Source: Linnemannia elongata (taxonomy: Eukaryota; Mortierellomycota; Mortierellomycetes; Mortierellales; Mortierellaceae). From it: a stretch of DNA of 64,000 nucleotides. Position 1 is the stretch's first letter; each line of letters begins with the position of its first letter. Made by a program: the position numbers and the translations under genes. Shown here piece after piece: positions 49,099 to 62,181 of this stretch. The stretch lies in the NCBI GenBank assembly GCA_036320915.1, contig JAXBDG010000019.1, positions 372,001 to 436,000 on the forward strand. Reading direction: 5' to 3'. The notes under the pieces were generated by a model. That model saw only the letters and a list, made by a program, of their open reading frames with translations. It did not search any database and had not been told where the DNA came from.

Positions 49099-49324
49099 AA
49101 GTTTTTTGTTATCTTTTATATCACCAATAGAGTCAATAGTAGAAAGCAATAGATGTTCATACACAGACATAGAGGCTTCTCGACAGGTTTAAAAGGTTCA
49201 AAAGGTGTAAACGTTTTTAATATGGTACAAGAGGGGGTGGGTTTGCATAGGCGCGGTTGCGACTGTAGTAAAAAAAAAAAATATGCATCCAAAAGCGAAT
49301 CTAGCAAAGAGGGTCAAAGAATGC

Positions 49325-52300
49325 TCAGTTGTGTCCAACAGTCTGACCTTCCTGCTGTTGCTGTTGCTGCTGTTGTTGCTGAAGACGCTGTTGCTGAAGC
49401 TGCTCCTGCTGGTGCTTTTGGTACTGTTGAATGATCAACTGCTGCTCTTGCTCACGCTTCCGCTGCAGCTCCTCCTTCTCCTTCTTCTGCTGCTCGTTCC
49501 GCTCCATCTTGGCAATCGTCGCACGACGCTTCCGCGAGAAATAATCGACACTGCGACCATCCAGCTGGATATGAAGAGCTGACATCACTGCATCCGAGGG
49601 CGTCAAGTTGCCACTACCGCCAGCAGTGTTGCCAGAAGAACGTCTCGGCTTGCTGCTGCTGCCGCCGCTACCGCTGCTGTGGTGGTGGTTGTGGTGACGA
49701 CGATGGGTCGAGTGATCGCCCTGTTCGCCAGGACCGCTCTCCTCGTCGCCTTCAAACTCCTCCTCAATCATATCGCCTGTCGATCGCTTCTGTCCATCAC
49801 TTCCACCAGCGCCGCCGTTGCTTTCCTCTTCCAGCATCTGCAGCCTCGACTCAAGCAACTCATCAGTGATAGCAGTTCCATTGACGGCAGCCTCCATGGC
49901 CTCAGATCGGGCCTTGACACTCTGTCGCTTGTTCTGGAACCAAATCTGGACCGTTCGGGGACACATCCGGCACTGCTTCGACAACCGGAGTCGCTCCTCG
50001 GTCGAAGGAAAATACGACCGCTCAAACGCCGCGTTCAAAACAGAGAGCTGACTGGCATTCGCTCTCTTACGCTTCGCCTTGACTGCATAGAACTCATCGT
50101 CCATCACAATCATGTCCTCCTGTCCAGCAGCATTCTTGATCCGCTTGGGCTTCTTGGATTTCGACGACGAGGATGATGCCGAGTTGGGGTCCGCAGTGTC
50201 GAAGGGGTGGACTGAAGGTGACGATCCCGTTCCCGTCTTGGACCGCTTGGAAGACTTTGACGAACGATGGAGGTTGCCGTCTTCGTCCTCCTCCATCTCG
50301 TGGATTCCAGCCAAGGAAGACGACTTTCCATAGCCATGCGAAGACGAATGATGGTGGTGCTGTTGCTGCTGGTAATGGTGATTGCTGCCTCCATAATAGC
50401 CTGAATCCGAGCGCTGTTGCTGGTATGCAGGCTGAGTCTGGGGTTTGGGAAGAACACTGTTGGCATAGTCCTGGTACCATGATGGAGGCTTGATATCTGG
50501 CGACTGGGCACGAGGATAAGCCCGAGATGACGATGTCGAGTTGGAAGATCCATAAGCAGGTCCTCCATGTGCCATTGACGACGAGGATGATGATGTAGGC
50601 TGACCATTCGACCATCCACGATGCTTGTACTCCTCATATCGAGAGGACCGATCCATGTCCGAAGAGGAGTAGTGGTGGTTTTGCGATACGGAGGGCTGAG
50701 GAGGCGGTGGTGGTGGCGCATTGTAGCCATAGGACTGAGAGCCACCATAGGAAGGTGCAGCTGAAGATGGAGCTGTCGTGTTCGATCCATAGGGCCGCTG
50801 CTGATACGTATCCGCCGAGTCACGTCCAAACACGCGCTTTCGAGATTCACCACCTTCAACTCCATCGGATGAATCCTGGGGACGCTTTGCATAATGACTG
50901 TTCGATCCATATGAAGCTGGCATAGCAGGAGGTGCTGCGAAACGTGATGGGACATCCGCAGCGTCGATTCCGTATATCCGCCTTTGCTTTTGCTCCATTG
51001 AGACGTTGGAGTATCCAGACGAGTAAGAAAGTAGCGAAGACGAGGATGACGATGGCGCTGATGATGTCGGTGGTGGCAAGACTGGAGGGAGCATTGCAGA
51101 GTTGTCGAACGAGAAGGGTCGTTTCTCGTTGGGTGCGTCGATAGGGACAACTCTGCTGGGACGAGGGTGAGGTGGCCAAAGGTCATCTGCTGTTGAATCC
51201 CGTCCGTAGATCCGTGCAGGCTTTACATCTGCTCCTGACAACAACGCCTAGATGATCGGAATTTCATATCCGGAACAAAAGAGTAATATGAATAAAAAAG
51301 TGGATGGTATGCGTAAGTGTGGGTGAAGTAAGAAAGGGGGAAGGTGGAGATGGACCCAAAAATGCAGTCGCGTGTGTTCATTCCGCATATGCGCTCACGG
51401 CGTGAGAGACAGTGCAAAATACAAAAAGGACAATATTTATGCAATCGGTATGGGTCATTGAGCAGCATTGGGTAAGCATGGTCAGTTCGTATGACACACG
51501 CAAGCATAAAATCAAGGACAGACAGAGAGGGAGAAAGAGGGACACAGGGAAGTGAAAAAAAAGGGTAAATAGAGTAGTGAGAATAAAAGAGGGAAGAGAA
51601 AAAAAAAGACTTACAGAGGGCGGAGGAAGAGTAGGCCGTCTGAGTTGGTCGTTTGCACTGTTGTCTGAGCTTTGTGCATGGGGATAGTCTCGCATGGACC
51701 GGGAGGACGATGAAGCCATTGACGCCGTCGATAGGGAGCGGACACTGTTGGGTGTGCCATGACCTCCGTTCGATGAGACATTCGAGTAAGGATAAGTGGA
51801 GGGGGATGAGGACAGTGCTGGTGTGGAGGCCAAAGGTTGTTGTTGCGAGTGCTGCTGCTGGTGCTGCGCCTGTTGCGAAGGAGGTGCTTGTGGTTGCGGT
51901 TGCTGTTGCTGTTGTGGTTGAGGTTGTGGTTGATGATAATACAAGGAAGCCGGTGGTTCAGCCCCTGAGGCGGGCATCTTAGCACTAGAGGACGAAGGGG
52001 GTGCAGAGTTCAACGAAGATGAAGAGGAGGAGGAGGAGGAGGTGGTTGTGCCATTGGACCGGGGGAGGGTCGCTGCGCTCAGAGGAGGTGACGAATCCAG
52101 ATATGGACCATAGTTTTGTTGATGAAGCGCATAATCGCTCTTTGAGCGATCTGTCCGCCTCTGTTGCTCCTGCTCATACGATGTAGTCGACGAATGACCT
52201 TGGCCGTAATCTTGGTACCGGTCCGTGTTCCAGGAGGCGGACCTCTGTTGTGGACCGGGGAGCTTTGAGCGAGAGGGCGCCGATGTGTAGATAGCAGCCG

Positions 52301-53366
52301 ACGAAGTCGATGAGCCGGCAGACGAATACAACGGTCCCGATGTCGACGAGGAGGAGGAGGAGGAGCCGGCAGAAAATGACGCTGGGCGAGCTCCAAGGTG
52401 AGAGGCAGACGAGGAAGTGGAAGAAGAGGTGGGGGGTCTATAGTAGGATGTGGAGGGCGCTGCACCAGGGGCATCGATAGCAAAGACGCGCTGGGTCAAC
52501 GGCTCACGGGAGGGACCCGTCGAGGTAGATGAATAGGACCCATTGGTGTTGCCGTTGCTAGTGCCGTTGCTGTTATTGTAGTGGGTGCTAGTATGGTTAC
52601 CGTTTCTCGAGTCGGGGTAAGAAGGAAGCTGTCGGTGACGGTGGTGAGGGGACACCTCGTGATCGTCGGCCTCTTCGGTGATGGCACGCAGACCCTGTTG
52701 TTGTTGTTGTTGTTGTTGTGAAAGAGAATTTGAGTCGTGATGACCGTGGACGTTTGAGGTATGTGGAGGAAGGGGAGGGGGGAGAGAGTTGTTGCTAGTG
52801 GTTGAGTTTCGGGTGGGTCCGTTTGAAGAGGGAGTTGTGCCTGAAGTACAGAGCAAGTTGGCGATATCTATGCGAGAGTGGCTGCCGTTCTTGTTGTTAT
52901 TATTGCTATTATGGTGGTCAACAACAACGGATGACGCGTCGTCGTCTTCGCTGTTGTTGTTGTTGTTGTTGGAGTTGGAGTGCATGCGACGGTGGTTGTA
53001 ATAGTCGGAGGAGGAGCGGTCGTCGGGGCCGAGGGTCTTAGTGCGTGGGTTGGGGAAGACGTGATCGAGGGAGGTGGAGGAAGGGTGGGGACCCTTGACG
53101 AGAAGGGAGGAGTTGTAGTAGTGGATGTTATGCTCAGGTGGGGAAGGGATGGAAGAGGAAGGAGAGGACCTTTGCATCTTGTTTGGGTTGGAGGAAGAGG
53201 TAGAAATAATAGGGCGCTGAGAAGAGGAAGTAATATGAACAGAAGAAGTGTGGTTAAGAGTGCGACCGGAGATGGGGTCGAGGCATGGGAATCGAGGGGA
53301 TGAGGCACAGGAGTTTGAGCAGGAGGAGTCGGGAGATGATGGGGCGACTTTGTTCTTATTATTATT

Positions 53367-53411
<45 letters not shown>

Positions 53412-53564
53412 GGTGTTGTTGTGGTTGTGGTTATGGTTACTGTATTGGATATGGCTGTGGTGAGAGTGTTGAGGGTGAGAGAGAGAAGAAGGAGGAGCAG
53501 AGGATGCCGAGAAGATGGAGACGGAGGAGACGAGGGTCGGAGAGGAAGAGGGGATGGCGACCAT
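49325..53564 (-). CDS. Large homeodomain transcription factor with repeated RxxxxD motif
   Basis: Two minus-strand exons, 53564-51615 and 51247-49325, encode 1290 residues. One homeodomain lies at about 1039-1098, with KRKRANASQLSVLNAAF and helix three VQIWFQNKRQSVK (Trp1086), placing it with fungal DNA-binding homeobox factors. The rest is low complexity: a poly-Asn run near the start, RIDIANLLC around residue 239, poly-Ser and poly-Gln blocks, and a Gln-rich C-terminus. A short motif R-[VI]-[FY]-[AG]-[IR]-D occurs at 359, 662, 740 and 788. The frame is open far upstream of 53564, but that part is a translation of microsatellites, so the start was placed where normal composition begins; its Kozak context is weak. 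It is a nuclear regulator with unknown targets. Confidence 0.85.
53357..53412. repeat. Trinucleotide microsatellite encoding poly-Asn
   Basis: An almost uninterrupted GTT/ATT array (AAC/AAT on the coding strand) encodes the Asn run near the N-terminus of the homeodomain protein. It is likely to vary in length between strains. Confidence 0.9.
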
Positions 53565-53965
53565 CGGATTGAGGAGGAGGAGAAGAAGAAGAAGAAGAAG
53601 GAGAGGAGGAGGAGAAGAAGGGAAAAGAGGGAAAAAGAGGGAAGTAAGAGAAAGAGGCGGACAAGAGCGAGCGAGCGAGAGAGGGGAATAGAGTTGCGAA
53701 GGGGAGTGAGAGAGAGAGAGTGAATACAAAAAATGAATGAAATAAAAAAAATAACAAAAAAAGAGAGCGCACGCGCAAAGAGACTCTTTTTGTTGTTGTT
53801 GTTTGTTGAGAGTCAAAAGGGCGGATGATGATGGAGCTTGTTTGTTGCTTGTTTGCTTGTTGCTTGTTGCTAGTAGCTGTTGCCTGTTGATGGAGAGGGA
53901 GAGGGGCTGGTAGCTGGTTGTAGTTGCTGGGAACAAGAGAAGAAGAGTGCGAGAGAGTAAGAAGT

Positions 53966-54009
<44 letters not shown>
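53966..54009. repeat. GA dinucleotide microsatellite
   Basis: An almost pure GAGAGA tract lies about 400 bp upstream of the homeobox start. It is read as CT on the gene's strand, so it belongs to the promoter or leader of that gene. Confidence 0.9.
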
Positions 54010-54015
<6 letters not shown>

Positions 54016-55173
54016 TGTGAGTGAGAGAGAGAGAGGGCGTATGTAAATGATATATAGGTTGAGAGCGAAGGTGTACAAAGAATTGAGGTGGATGGGATGG
54101 ATGGACAAGTGGGAGAGAAAAGGGAAATATAAAAAAAAAAAAAAAAAAGAGAAAAGAGAAAAGAGAAGGGAAAAGGGAAAGGGAAAAGGGAAAAGGGAAA
54201 AGGCGGCGGAAAATATTGTTGGCACACAACAACAACAACAACAACAACATAAGCAACAAAAAAATAATACGGCAATAGAGGGTTCAGCCATGATGATGAT
54301 GATGATGATGATTGAACACACACATACACTCACACGAACCATGGCCACCTCACCCCACAAAGACACACAGTATGCAAACCATTGGACAACTTTTCATTCT
54401 CCTCTTCCTCCTTTTCTTCCTCCTCCTCCTCCTCCTGCTTCTTAACGCAAGTCAAAGGAGACGAGGATCTTCTCCTTTCTTCCCTTCATCTTCTTCTTCT
54501 TCTTCTTCTCTACGTTCTTCGTTCTTCGTTCACCATCGTTGACACCCTGCGTCTGACGGCAAGACTCCTTATAGCAGGAGAGAGAGTAGAGAGCGATAGA
54601 GAAAGGGAGAGAGAGATAGAGATAGATACGATCTCATCGACAATGTTGATGATAATGATGGTGATGATGATGATGACAATGGCGACTGAAAGAAGGGAAG
54701 GAAGGAAGGAAGGGGAAGAAAAGAAAAAAAAATATCTCATAGATATGTGCAATGTTCTCTTCTCTTTCTCATTCTCTTTCTTTTTTCTTTTTTTTTTTTT
54801 CTTCTTCTTCTTCGTCCCCTTTCTCTTCCTTCATGCTTGGGTCCTTCCCCTTCCTTTCCTATCTTTTTTCTTCTTTTCCTTGGACAACAACCAACAGAGG
54901 ACATTTTTGCTACGCAGAAAAAAGGAAAACAAAACAAAAGAGAAAAGAAAAAAAAGAAAAGAGTACACGCCTAGTCATACAAACAACTGGTCATCCCCTC
55001 ATCCCACCATCCCCTCCGTCAGGGTTTTGCTTTTTATTGTCTTCAAAAAGGGCATTTGTTTTGTTGACGGCCACAACTCCAAAATGAATGAATGAATGAA
55101 TGAATACGATTAAGTATGAATGAAGTATGAATATCAGAAATGAATGAATATGAATCGATACTAAAATGAATGC

Positions 55174-55208
<35 letters not shown>
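55174..55208 (+). repeat. Poly-A homopolymer, 35 bp
   Basis: A pure A run of 35 bases directly follows degenerate TGAATGAA repeats. It carries no coding meaning. The length may be affected by sequencing error. Confidence 0.85.
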
Positions 55209-55210
<2 letters not shown>

Positions 55211-56070
55211 GAGCGATGGTTGAATGAATGAAAAGAAGAGACAAAAAAAAAGAGAAAACAGGGGTGGTTGTTCAAGGGCAAGGAGACAATGTCATCCTTC
55301 TCTCTCTCTCTTTACTCTTGTTTTCTCTTTGTCTCCTACTTCTTCCCTTTTTCCCTTTCCTTGCATCAATCGAGGCATGAATCATCATGCCTATAGTGCG
55401 ACCTTTCATTTGGAACAACAACACGAAAAGGTACAATGGTAGGAAGGTCACCTTAGTCTCTGTTCTGTTCGCTCACCCACAAAAAAACCAGCAATAAACA
55501 CAAACAAGAGTTCAGCAAAAACATATCTACTCTATGAGGTTCAAGCCATCGCTCAACTCTATTACTTTTTTCAGTTAGTCAGTCAATCAGTGGGTCTTCA
55601 AGACGCGTCTAAAAAGCGCAGGACAAGGATCCTTCATTCGTTTGCGCTGCCTTTTACTTCATCTTGGTCTCTCTATCTCCTCTAATCCCACAGCGCCACA
55701 CTAGTTCTCTCCTTTCTTCTTCTTCTCCTTACTACTCTCCGTCCATCTCTCCTTCCTTCCTTCCTTCCTTCCGTATTCCTGTCTCTCCCCTGGGTAGACG
55801 TGGATACTCAGTGACCGAAAGAGGGATACAAAATAAAAGGGGATAGAATAAACATTAATTTAAAAGGGTAACCGTACCCTCCGGCAATGGGATCAAATCT
55901 GTCTGCTTCTCTCAGAGTTTTTTTTTATTCCAAGGTCAATAGACAATGGTTCTTATCATCGTTCACAAGTTAAAGAGAGAGAGAGAGAGAGCGTACATAC
56001 GACAACGAAACGAACATTGACCTTACCAACCGTCTACACATTGGACCATTGAATAAAAAAAAATAAAAAA

Positions 56071-56113
56071 AGTGGTTGGCGACACGCTAACTTCTATCCA
56101 ACTGAGCCCTAAC
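56071..56113 (-). other. tRNA A-box/D-arm-like fragment (possible relic)
   Basis: On the minus strand the sequence GTTAGGGCTCAGTTGGATAG resembles the D-arm and internal A box of a tRNA (TRGCTCAGTTGG). It continues with TTAGCGTGTCGCCAACCAC and then a T7 run. I could not fold an anticodon arm with U33, and no T-arm (GGTTCGAATCC) follows. It is therefore at best a 5'-half relic or a tRNA-derived repeat fragment. Confidence 0.2.
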
Positions 56114-58617
56114 AAAATTTCAGCGCAGGAATAAAAAAAAAATAAAATAAAAAAAGAGGCCTGCCAGCCTTCTTGTTTTTTTCTTGTGTCCCCTCCCCCC
56201 TCTGACCCCCCCTTTTTTTCTCTCAATGTTTTCTTGATCTTCTTGAATGTATGTATGTATGTATGCGAGTCTGCCGTCTATCTCCTTCACCCTTTTTTAT
56301 TTTTTTTTACTTTTTTTATGTTTTCCCTCCTTGGAACGGACCACATCATACAAATAAAAAAAGAAAGAAAAAGAAAAAGAGGTGTGGCATGAAGTGAAAA
56401 AGGATACGCGTATGTGTTTTCTGTTCGTACAATTCATTTTATTATTTTTACACATTTTTTTTTTATTATTGAGCAATCAAAAGTGAGATGGGATGCGATG
56501 GTGTTCATACATCATCTCAACATTTCTCATATGCTTGTCTGTCTGTCTGTGGGTAGGGTTGCGAAGGGATTAGGGATTGGTTGAATGGGAGTAAAATTTG
56601 CAAGAAGAATGAACGGACGGACAAGTCGTCGGACAGATGGACGAGCGGATGCATTGGACGAGGGATAGAGAAAGAGGAGAGGACTGGGCGGGACTAGACA
56701 GGATAGACAAAGAGACGGAGCGGACGGACATGGATTGCTAAGCATTACTGCTCTCGACTCTTTTTTTTTTTTTTTTTTTCATTTCGAGATGGCTCATCGA
56801 AAACAAAAAGTCGGCTAACAAAAAAACACAAAACATACAGTACGCATCCTCACATACGGACCGACGGACACACACAGACACACAGAGAGAGAGAGACAGA
56901 GAGACAGAAGTGGGTTTACTTATGATGAATGGGCTCGAAATAAAAACAAAAAGGCAAACCTTGACATGCTTGCTGCTCATCTATCATCATCATCTTAAAA
57001 AAAAATATAAAGAAGAGTACATGCGAGGCGGTGGAGTGGGTTCTTGTTTTTTGGTCTATGATAGACTTACAGACCAACAATACGAGAAATAACAAAAACA
57101 ATAAATAGTGTAGAGCCTGGATGTGTATATAACATGATCGACCACCACATCCACCATTGGGGCTTGGATGGAACTACGGTGGATAAAAGGTGAACTAGGC
57201 TGTACTTTATTACCAACCTTGTTGGCTGTTGTCCTATGTCTTGAATGCTACTCGATATGAATGAATGGAAAAAGGGTAAACTCACGCTCAATCACTCCAA
57301 CCCATGCAGTTCATACAACGAACAACAGAACACAAAAAAACAGAAACAAAAAAAAAAGGTAGAGAAATGGCTATGTCGGTGTTGACATACCTTGACGAAG
57401 GGATCTTCAATTGATTATGTGAAAAGGATGGGAACAAAAGTGGGAAGGTGGGGTGAAAAGCATGAAGTGTAGACGGTAATAATAGACACATCCATGGCCA
57501 TACCATGCATTGCTGTTTGTTTGTTGTTGTAAACAAACACATAGGGTAAACAAAGGACACGATAGGACAGGATAGGGCAGGGTAGATCAAGTGCACGCAT
57601 AGGTAGGATGAACGGAACAGAAAACAACCCCATAGCCAGGGGTGAACAAGTACTATAGAAAGAGTAGGAGAAGAACGATAAAGTACGACTACCAACCACA
57701 GAGGATCATGGGATCCGCCATGCTCTCTCCCCCCTCTTCTTCAATTGTGCTCTGCTCTCTCTCTCTGTCTCTCTCTCACTCTCTCTATCTCTCCTTTATC
57801 CTCCGCGCGCTTTTCATCTCTCCCTCTCAATTGTGCTCTCTATTACCGCTCTTTTTTGTACAGTCGCTATTCGCCTTTTTTTTCTCTTCTTTCTATCAGC
57901 GTGTCCTGTCCCGTCGATTCCTGCTCTGCTCAACCGCACATCACAAGCTACACTTTGCCTTTTCGTTCTCTCCAATGCCTGATTCGCATAGTCGTTTGGT
58001 TTAAGGTTACCAGCAAGGCACAAAAGAGACATCACCCACACTCACACGCATACATACCACATACCTCAGTTTTTTTTTTTTCCTCTTCCGACCAGCATCA
58101 ATTCATTCCCTCTATTCTCAATAAATAGAACGAAATGGCAAGCCCCTCCCTTTTCTCAAAGCAACCACTTCCGTTCTGCAAAAGAAACATAAAACCATTT
58201 TCGAGATATCCAAAAAGAATATAAAAAAAAAAAAACGTATCTGTAAGCCGGCATCATCATAGCTGTTATTTCTGTCATTGTCCGTTTTTTTTTTTCTTTT
58301 CTTTTCTTCTACTCTGACGCGGCGGAGGTTGTTTACGTGAGAGATGTACAATTGTGTGATACAACATGTCTGACCAAAGTGTGCATGTAAAAAAGGTTAG
58401 AAAGGAGGAAAAAAAAAAGGGAAGTACTCTTTTGTATGTATCGAAAGGAAGAAGAAGGGGGGGGGGGGGGGGGCGACAAAGAGACAGGCAAACCGACAAG
58501 CAAAAGACGTCAGTCAGCTGGTCGTGTCCGTTGGACATTTTGATCGTTGGGGGGGAGTCGTTGTTTGTTCGGGTCCACTCTTCTGGACAGAAGCAGGCAG
58601 CTCCTGAAAGACAAAAA

Positions 58618-58621
<4 letters not shown>

Positions 58622-58657
<36 letters not shown>
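58622..58657 (+). repeat. Poly-T homopolymer, 36 bp
   Basis: This is a pure T run of about 36 bases. A G run of about 18 bases lies 150 bp upstream (58456-58473). The pair produces long Lys or Phe artefact ORFs. Confidence 0.85.
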
Positions 58658-58659
<2 letters not shown>

Positions 58660-60780
58660 CACTCTTATGTTTTTTAACGTTTTTATGTTCTGTGACGAAA
58701 AGGAGATCGAGATGAGGAAGGGAATAAAAACAACTGATTGACAGAAGAGACAAATGGGACCGACTGACCAGAAAGAAGAAGAAAATAAAGAGAGAGCAAG
58801 GCGAGGTGACGGAGAGGAGCATAGCATGAACCAAAAGAGTTGAGACTCAACTCTATTACACATCCGCCCTTTTTTACTTTTATGGGACACCATAAAAAAA
58901 AAAGGAGGGAAAAAAATGAGGTGGGCAGGTCGAATATTGTTCTCTTTGAATGACGGACTTGGGTTTCCTAGAGGAAGTAGAGCGATCCGTTGGCTAATGA
59001 GTCCAGACAAGAGTCAACGACGTGACCAGCCGGAAGAAGCAGGCGGACGGGATCAAGAAAGGGCTATTTGCAGAAGAGCTATTTACTTCAAAATACTCCT
59101 CTTCTCGCCTGATCTGTCACCTTCTAATGGAACCGGTTTAAAGTTTCCGCCTGTGTGTGTGGCATTGATCACCCTCCATGCATTCGGACTGACAACGGGA
59201 CTCTCCTATCTCTTCTTCCGTCCTTCCTTTCCCTCTCCTCAATTCAATCCCCTCCACCTTCCTTTCTAGTCAGGCTGCAAAGCAACTCGTTTAAAGGAGG
59301 TCAGAAGGGAGGGATCATCAACGGTAGCTCTCGTCCTCCTTCGGAAAGAAATAGGCGCCAATAAACATGGAGACGACTATCGTAAAGCACTCTGTTTTCC
59401 TCCTCGGATGATTTTCTATCAACAATAACGCACTACAAGGGGCCTTGAACACAAGCAAAAGCAAAAGATACAGGAAAAGAAAAAACGCGAATTCAAATTC
59501 TGAAACGCGAAAAACACAAACTCACCTTCCCTCTACAAACTTTCCTCGACGCCCAACGATCGAGCTAAAAAAAAACCCCCTCACCTCTCACCCCCTTTGT
59601 TTGTCTTCTCGTTCAAACTTGAACACAAACACAAAACAAACAACAAAACAAGAGACAGAGGGGGGGAAGGGAAAGAGGAACCGGTGAGAACAGGAGACTC
59701 CGAGCGTTGAATTTGACTCACACGTTTTTCACAAACAGACAGATCAAAGAGAGAACGGAGAGGAAAAGTAGGGAGGGGAGTACAAAAAGAACAGAGGGTA
59801 AAAAACAAGTGATCTCCAATCATCCTGGACCTAGACTGCACAGGACAGGGTCAAGGAGGCACGATACAGTGACAACATCCACCACAAAAAGAGCGCGAGA
59901 TCAAAAGAAGATGGATTCGCAGTAAGGTGTAAAAAGTGAGGCAGGGGAGACAGTAAAGACGACCATCAAAGAAGCAAAAGCAAGGGCATGGCAGGCAGGA
60001 TGTATGCACGATAAAAGTTCCTTCATGAGAAGAAAGTCTCATCTTAAAAGCAATCTCATATTGACATACACATTTAGTGATATAATTCACTCGTCCTTCT
60101 GCTTGTAGATTTCTTCTCTTTCATTGACCATTGAATGAAACCCTATTTCTTTGCAAGTCGACAGATCGCTCTCAGGTCAAGTGGAAAAGAAAGGCACACT
60201 CATGTGTGGAGTGAAAAAAAAAAAGGAAACGAAGGTCCAAGAGGGTGGGATAGACGAGGAATATTCGCAGGGAATAGAAAAAAAATATCCTAGGTTGCAT
60301 GCATTGCATTGCACACCCACCCACCCCCCCACTCTCACTCCTCGGCAGACAAGAGCACACAACAAAGCCGACATAAACAAGCATGCAATGCAAACACATA
60401 TTCCAACGATGTACAATAATAAAGGGTCAAAGCAGCAGCAGCAAGCGGCAATGAATGACGATGACCAATGCAATAACACAAAAAACAAAGAGACCAATCC
60501 GTCCCCAGTCCTTAGCTTGCTAAACCTTGAAAAAAAAAGGTGAACACAAGATGGATCATACGAACTCCGCCAGAGCACCTCCACTCCAGTCGAGTCAAGC
60601 TGATGTCGAGTCGATGTCGAGTCCAGCCCACTCGCCTCACTATGAAGCTCTCTCTCACTCTCCTTCTCGACTGTCGGTCTGTCCATCGATTTCGATTTGT
60701 CCACCTGCCACTCTTTACTTTACGCCTCCCTAACAGCAACGCACAGGACAAGCCTAGCCTCTGCTCTGCGTAGCATTGTA

Positions 60781-61020
60781 TCAGAGGTTTGGTCCCAAAG
60801 CCAATAACTTGACCAATTTATTACGTAGCCCATATAGTCCGGGGCTTGTCGGCAGAGTCTCCTTGCTATCCTCTTTGGGTAATGTTGGCCTGGATCTACT
60901 GCCCGCAACAAAACTACCAATAACTACTTTTGCATTCTCAAAGTCCAATGCATAATCTGATTTGACAATTCTCACCTCTGTTGTTCCCTTGTCCAATTTG
61001 TTACTTTGTTTGTTAACCAT
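60781..61020 (-). CDS. Unrecognised 79-codon ORF with atypical codon use
   Basis: The frame starts ATG at 61020 and ends TGA at 60781. The product mixes charged and hydrophobic residues in a protein-like way, for example DYALDFENAKVVIGSFVAG and LYGLRNKLVKLLALGPN. It is free of the homopolymers that dominate its surroundings. It uses many A/T-ending codons (GTT, AAA, TTG, GCA), unlike the C-ending codons of the firm genes in this window. No domain was recognised and no splice partners were identified. It could be a small gene, an isolated exon, a relic of transferred or transposon DNA, or chance. Confidence 0.25.
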   Translation of the reverse strand: MVNKQSNKLDKGTTEVRIVKSDYALDFENAKVVIGSFVAGSRSRPTLPKEDSKETLPTSPGLYGLRNKLVKLLALGPNL

Positions 61021-62137
61021 CCATCTCTTGCTTGTTTATTTTTTTCTTTGTGCAACCTTGAACTTTCGCTTCTTCGATCCAGTCCCCCTTTCTCCTTTCA
61101 CTGCCCTTTCAATTCCCTTTTCTTCCCTCGCAGAAAAGAAATGCGGATTTCAAACCACATCCTTTCCTTTCCCAACCCTCGTCCCCTCGTCCCTTCGTTA
61201 CACTTTCAGGGACCACCCTGCCCGTCCATCAGTCTGCATGAACGATCCTTTGTCTCTCTGTCTCTCTCTCTCTCCTCTCCCTCTCTGATTGTATGTCTCT
61301 CTCTTGTGCTCCCGCCCATCTTCATTCTCTTCCTTGTCCCCTTACTTACTTGCCTATCTCCTTTCTTCCCTTCCCTTCGCTTGGGAAGGCCGAACGATGC
61401 TTTTCTTTCTTCTTGCCAAGCCCATAGCCTGCCTACCTGCATTTGATCCATTCTTCATCTATCACGTACTATACGGTGTTGATTGAGTCGTTTGCCTTTT
61501 GCCTTCTCCTGTCACTAGATCTCGTCCCTCTCCCCTAAGTCCTTTTGATTCCTGAGAAAGCTATCATAAATCCGTATCCACAAAAAAAAAAAAAGGGTCT
61601 CGTGGTTAATGCTTTTGATGTGTGTGGGAGTTGTGTGTACCACAAAGTGAACAACAACTGGAAAAAAAAACATGCATGGCCAAACACAATCCAAAAAAAT
61701 AAAGAAGGCAAGATGTGAGCGCAAAAACTACCAATCCACTATCTAGATGAACAAATGGGCATTGGGAGTTATCCACGAAGTGGATGGACAGGATCAAAGG
61801 ATGGGAGAGAATGAGTAATTTTTATTCTCAGGCACGAGATCTGTGTTATGATAAGAAAAGGTGTGCGTGGTGTGGTAAAGGCACGGTTGCATTTCCTTTT
61901 CTCCTCGCTATAGGGGAAGGGGGGTTTCCTTCCTGTTGTTGTTGCTTGTTGTTGAACCAACTTGCTCGCACCTGCTTTCACATGGGGGGTAAAGGGATTA
62001 CATGGATTTTGCTTTTCTACTGTTTTCTGTTGTTCTTTCAGGAAGTTTGATGGAAAAAAATAATAATAATCATGCACTGGCATTCCCAAAACCCTAACAA
62101 ACTAACAACAGCGGGCAATGTACGTCTGCATTAACCA

Positions 62138-62139
<2 letters not shown>

Positions 62140-62178
<39 letters not shown>
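62140..62178 (+). repeat. Poly-T homopolymer, 39 bp
   Basis: This is a pure T run. Two further T runs (62276 region and 62539-62573) and a G run (62753-62771) follow within 600 bp, inside and beside the duplicated segment. Confidence 0.85.

Positions 62179-62181
<3 letters not shown>

Noticed and set aside
53357..54010. Possible CRISPR or satellite array
   Set aside because: The repeats are simple di- and trinucleotide microsatellites without spacers, in a eukaryotic genome.
53565..54329. In-frame extension of the homeodomain protein to an ATG at 54329
   Set aside because: The extra 255 codons translate GA/CT and GTT microsatellites into Ser/Leu/Phe runs. They look like promoter or leader sequence, not protein, although they contain no stop codon.
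58916..59269. 117-codon + strand ORF
   Set aside because: The first half is Arg-rich and the last part comes from CT-rich sequence. No domain and no splice context were seen.
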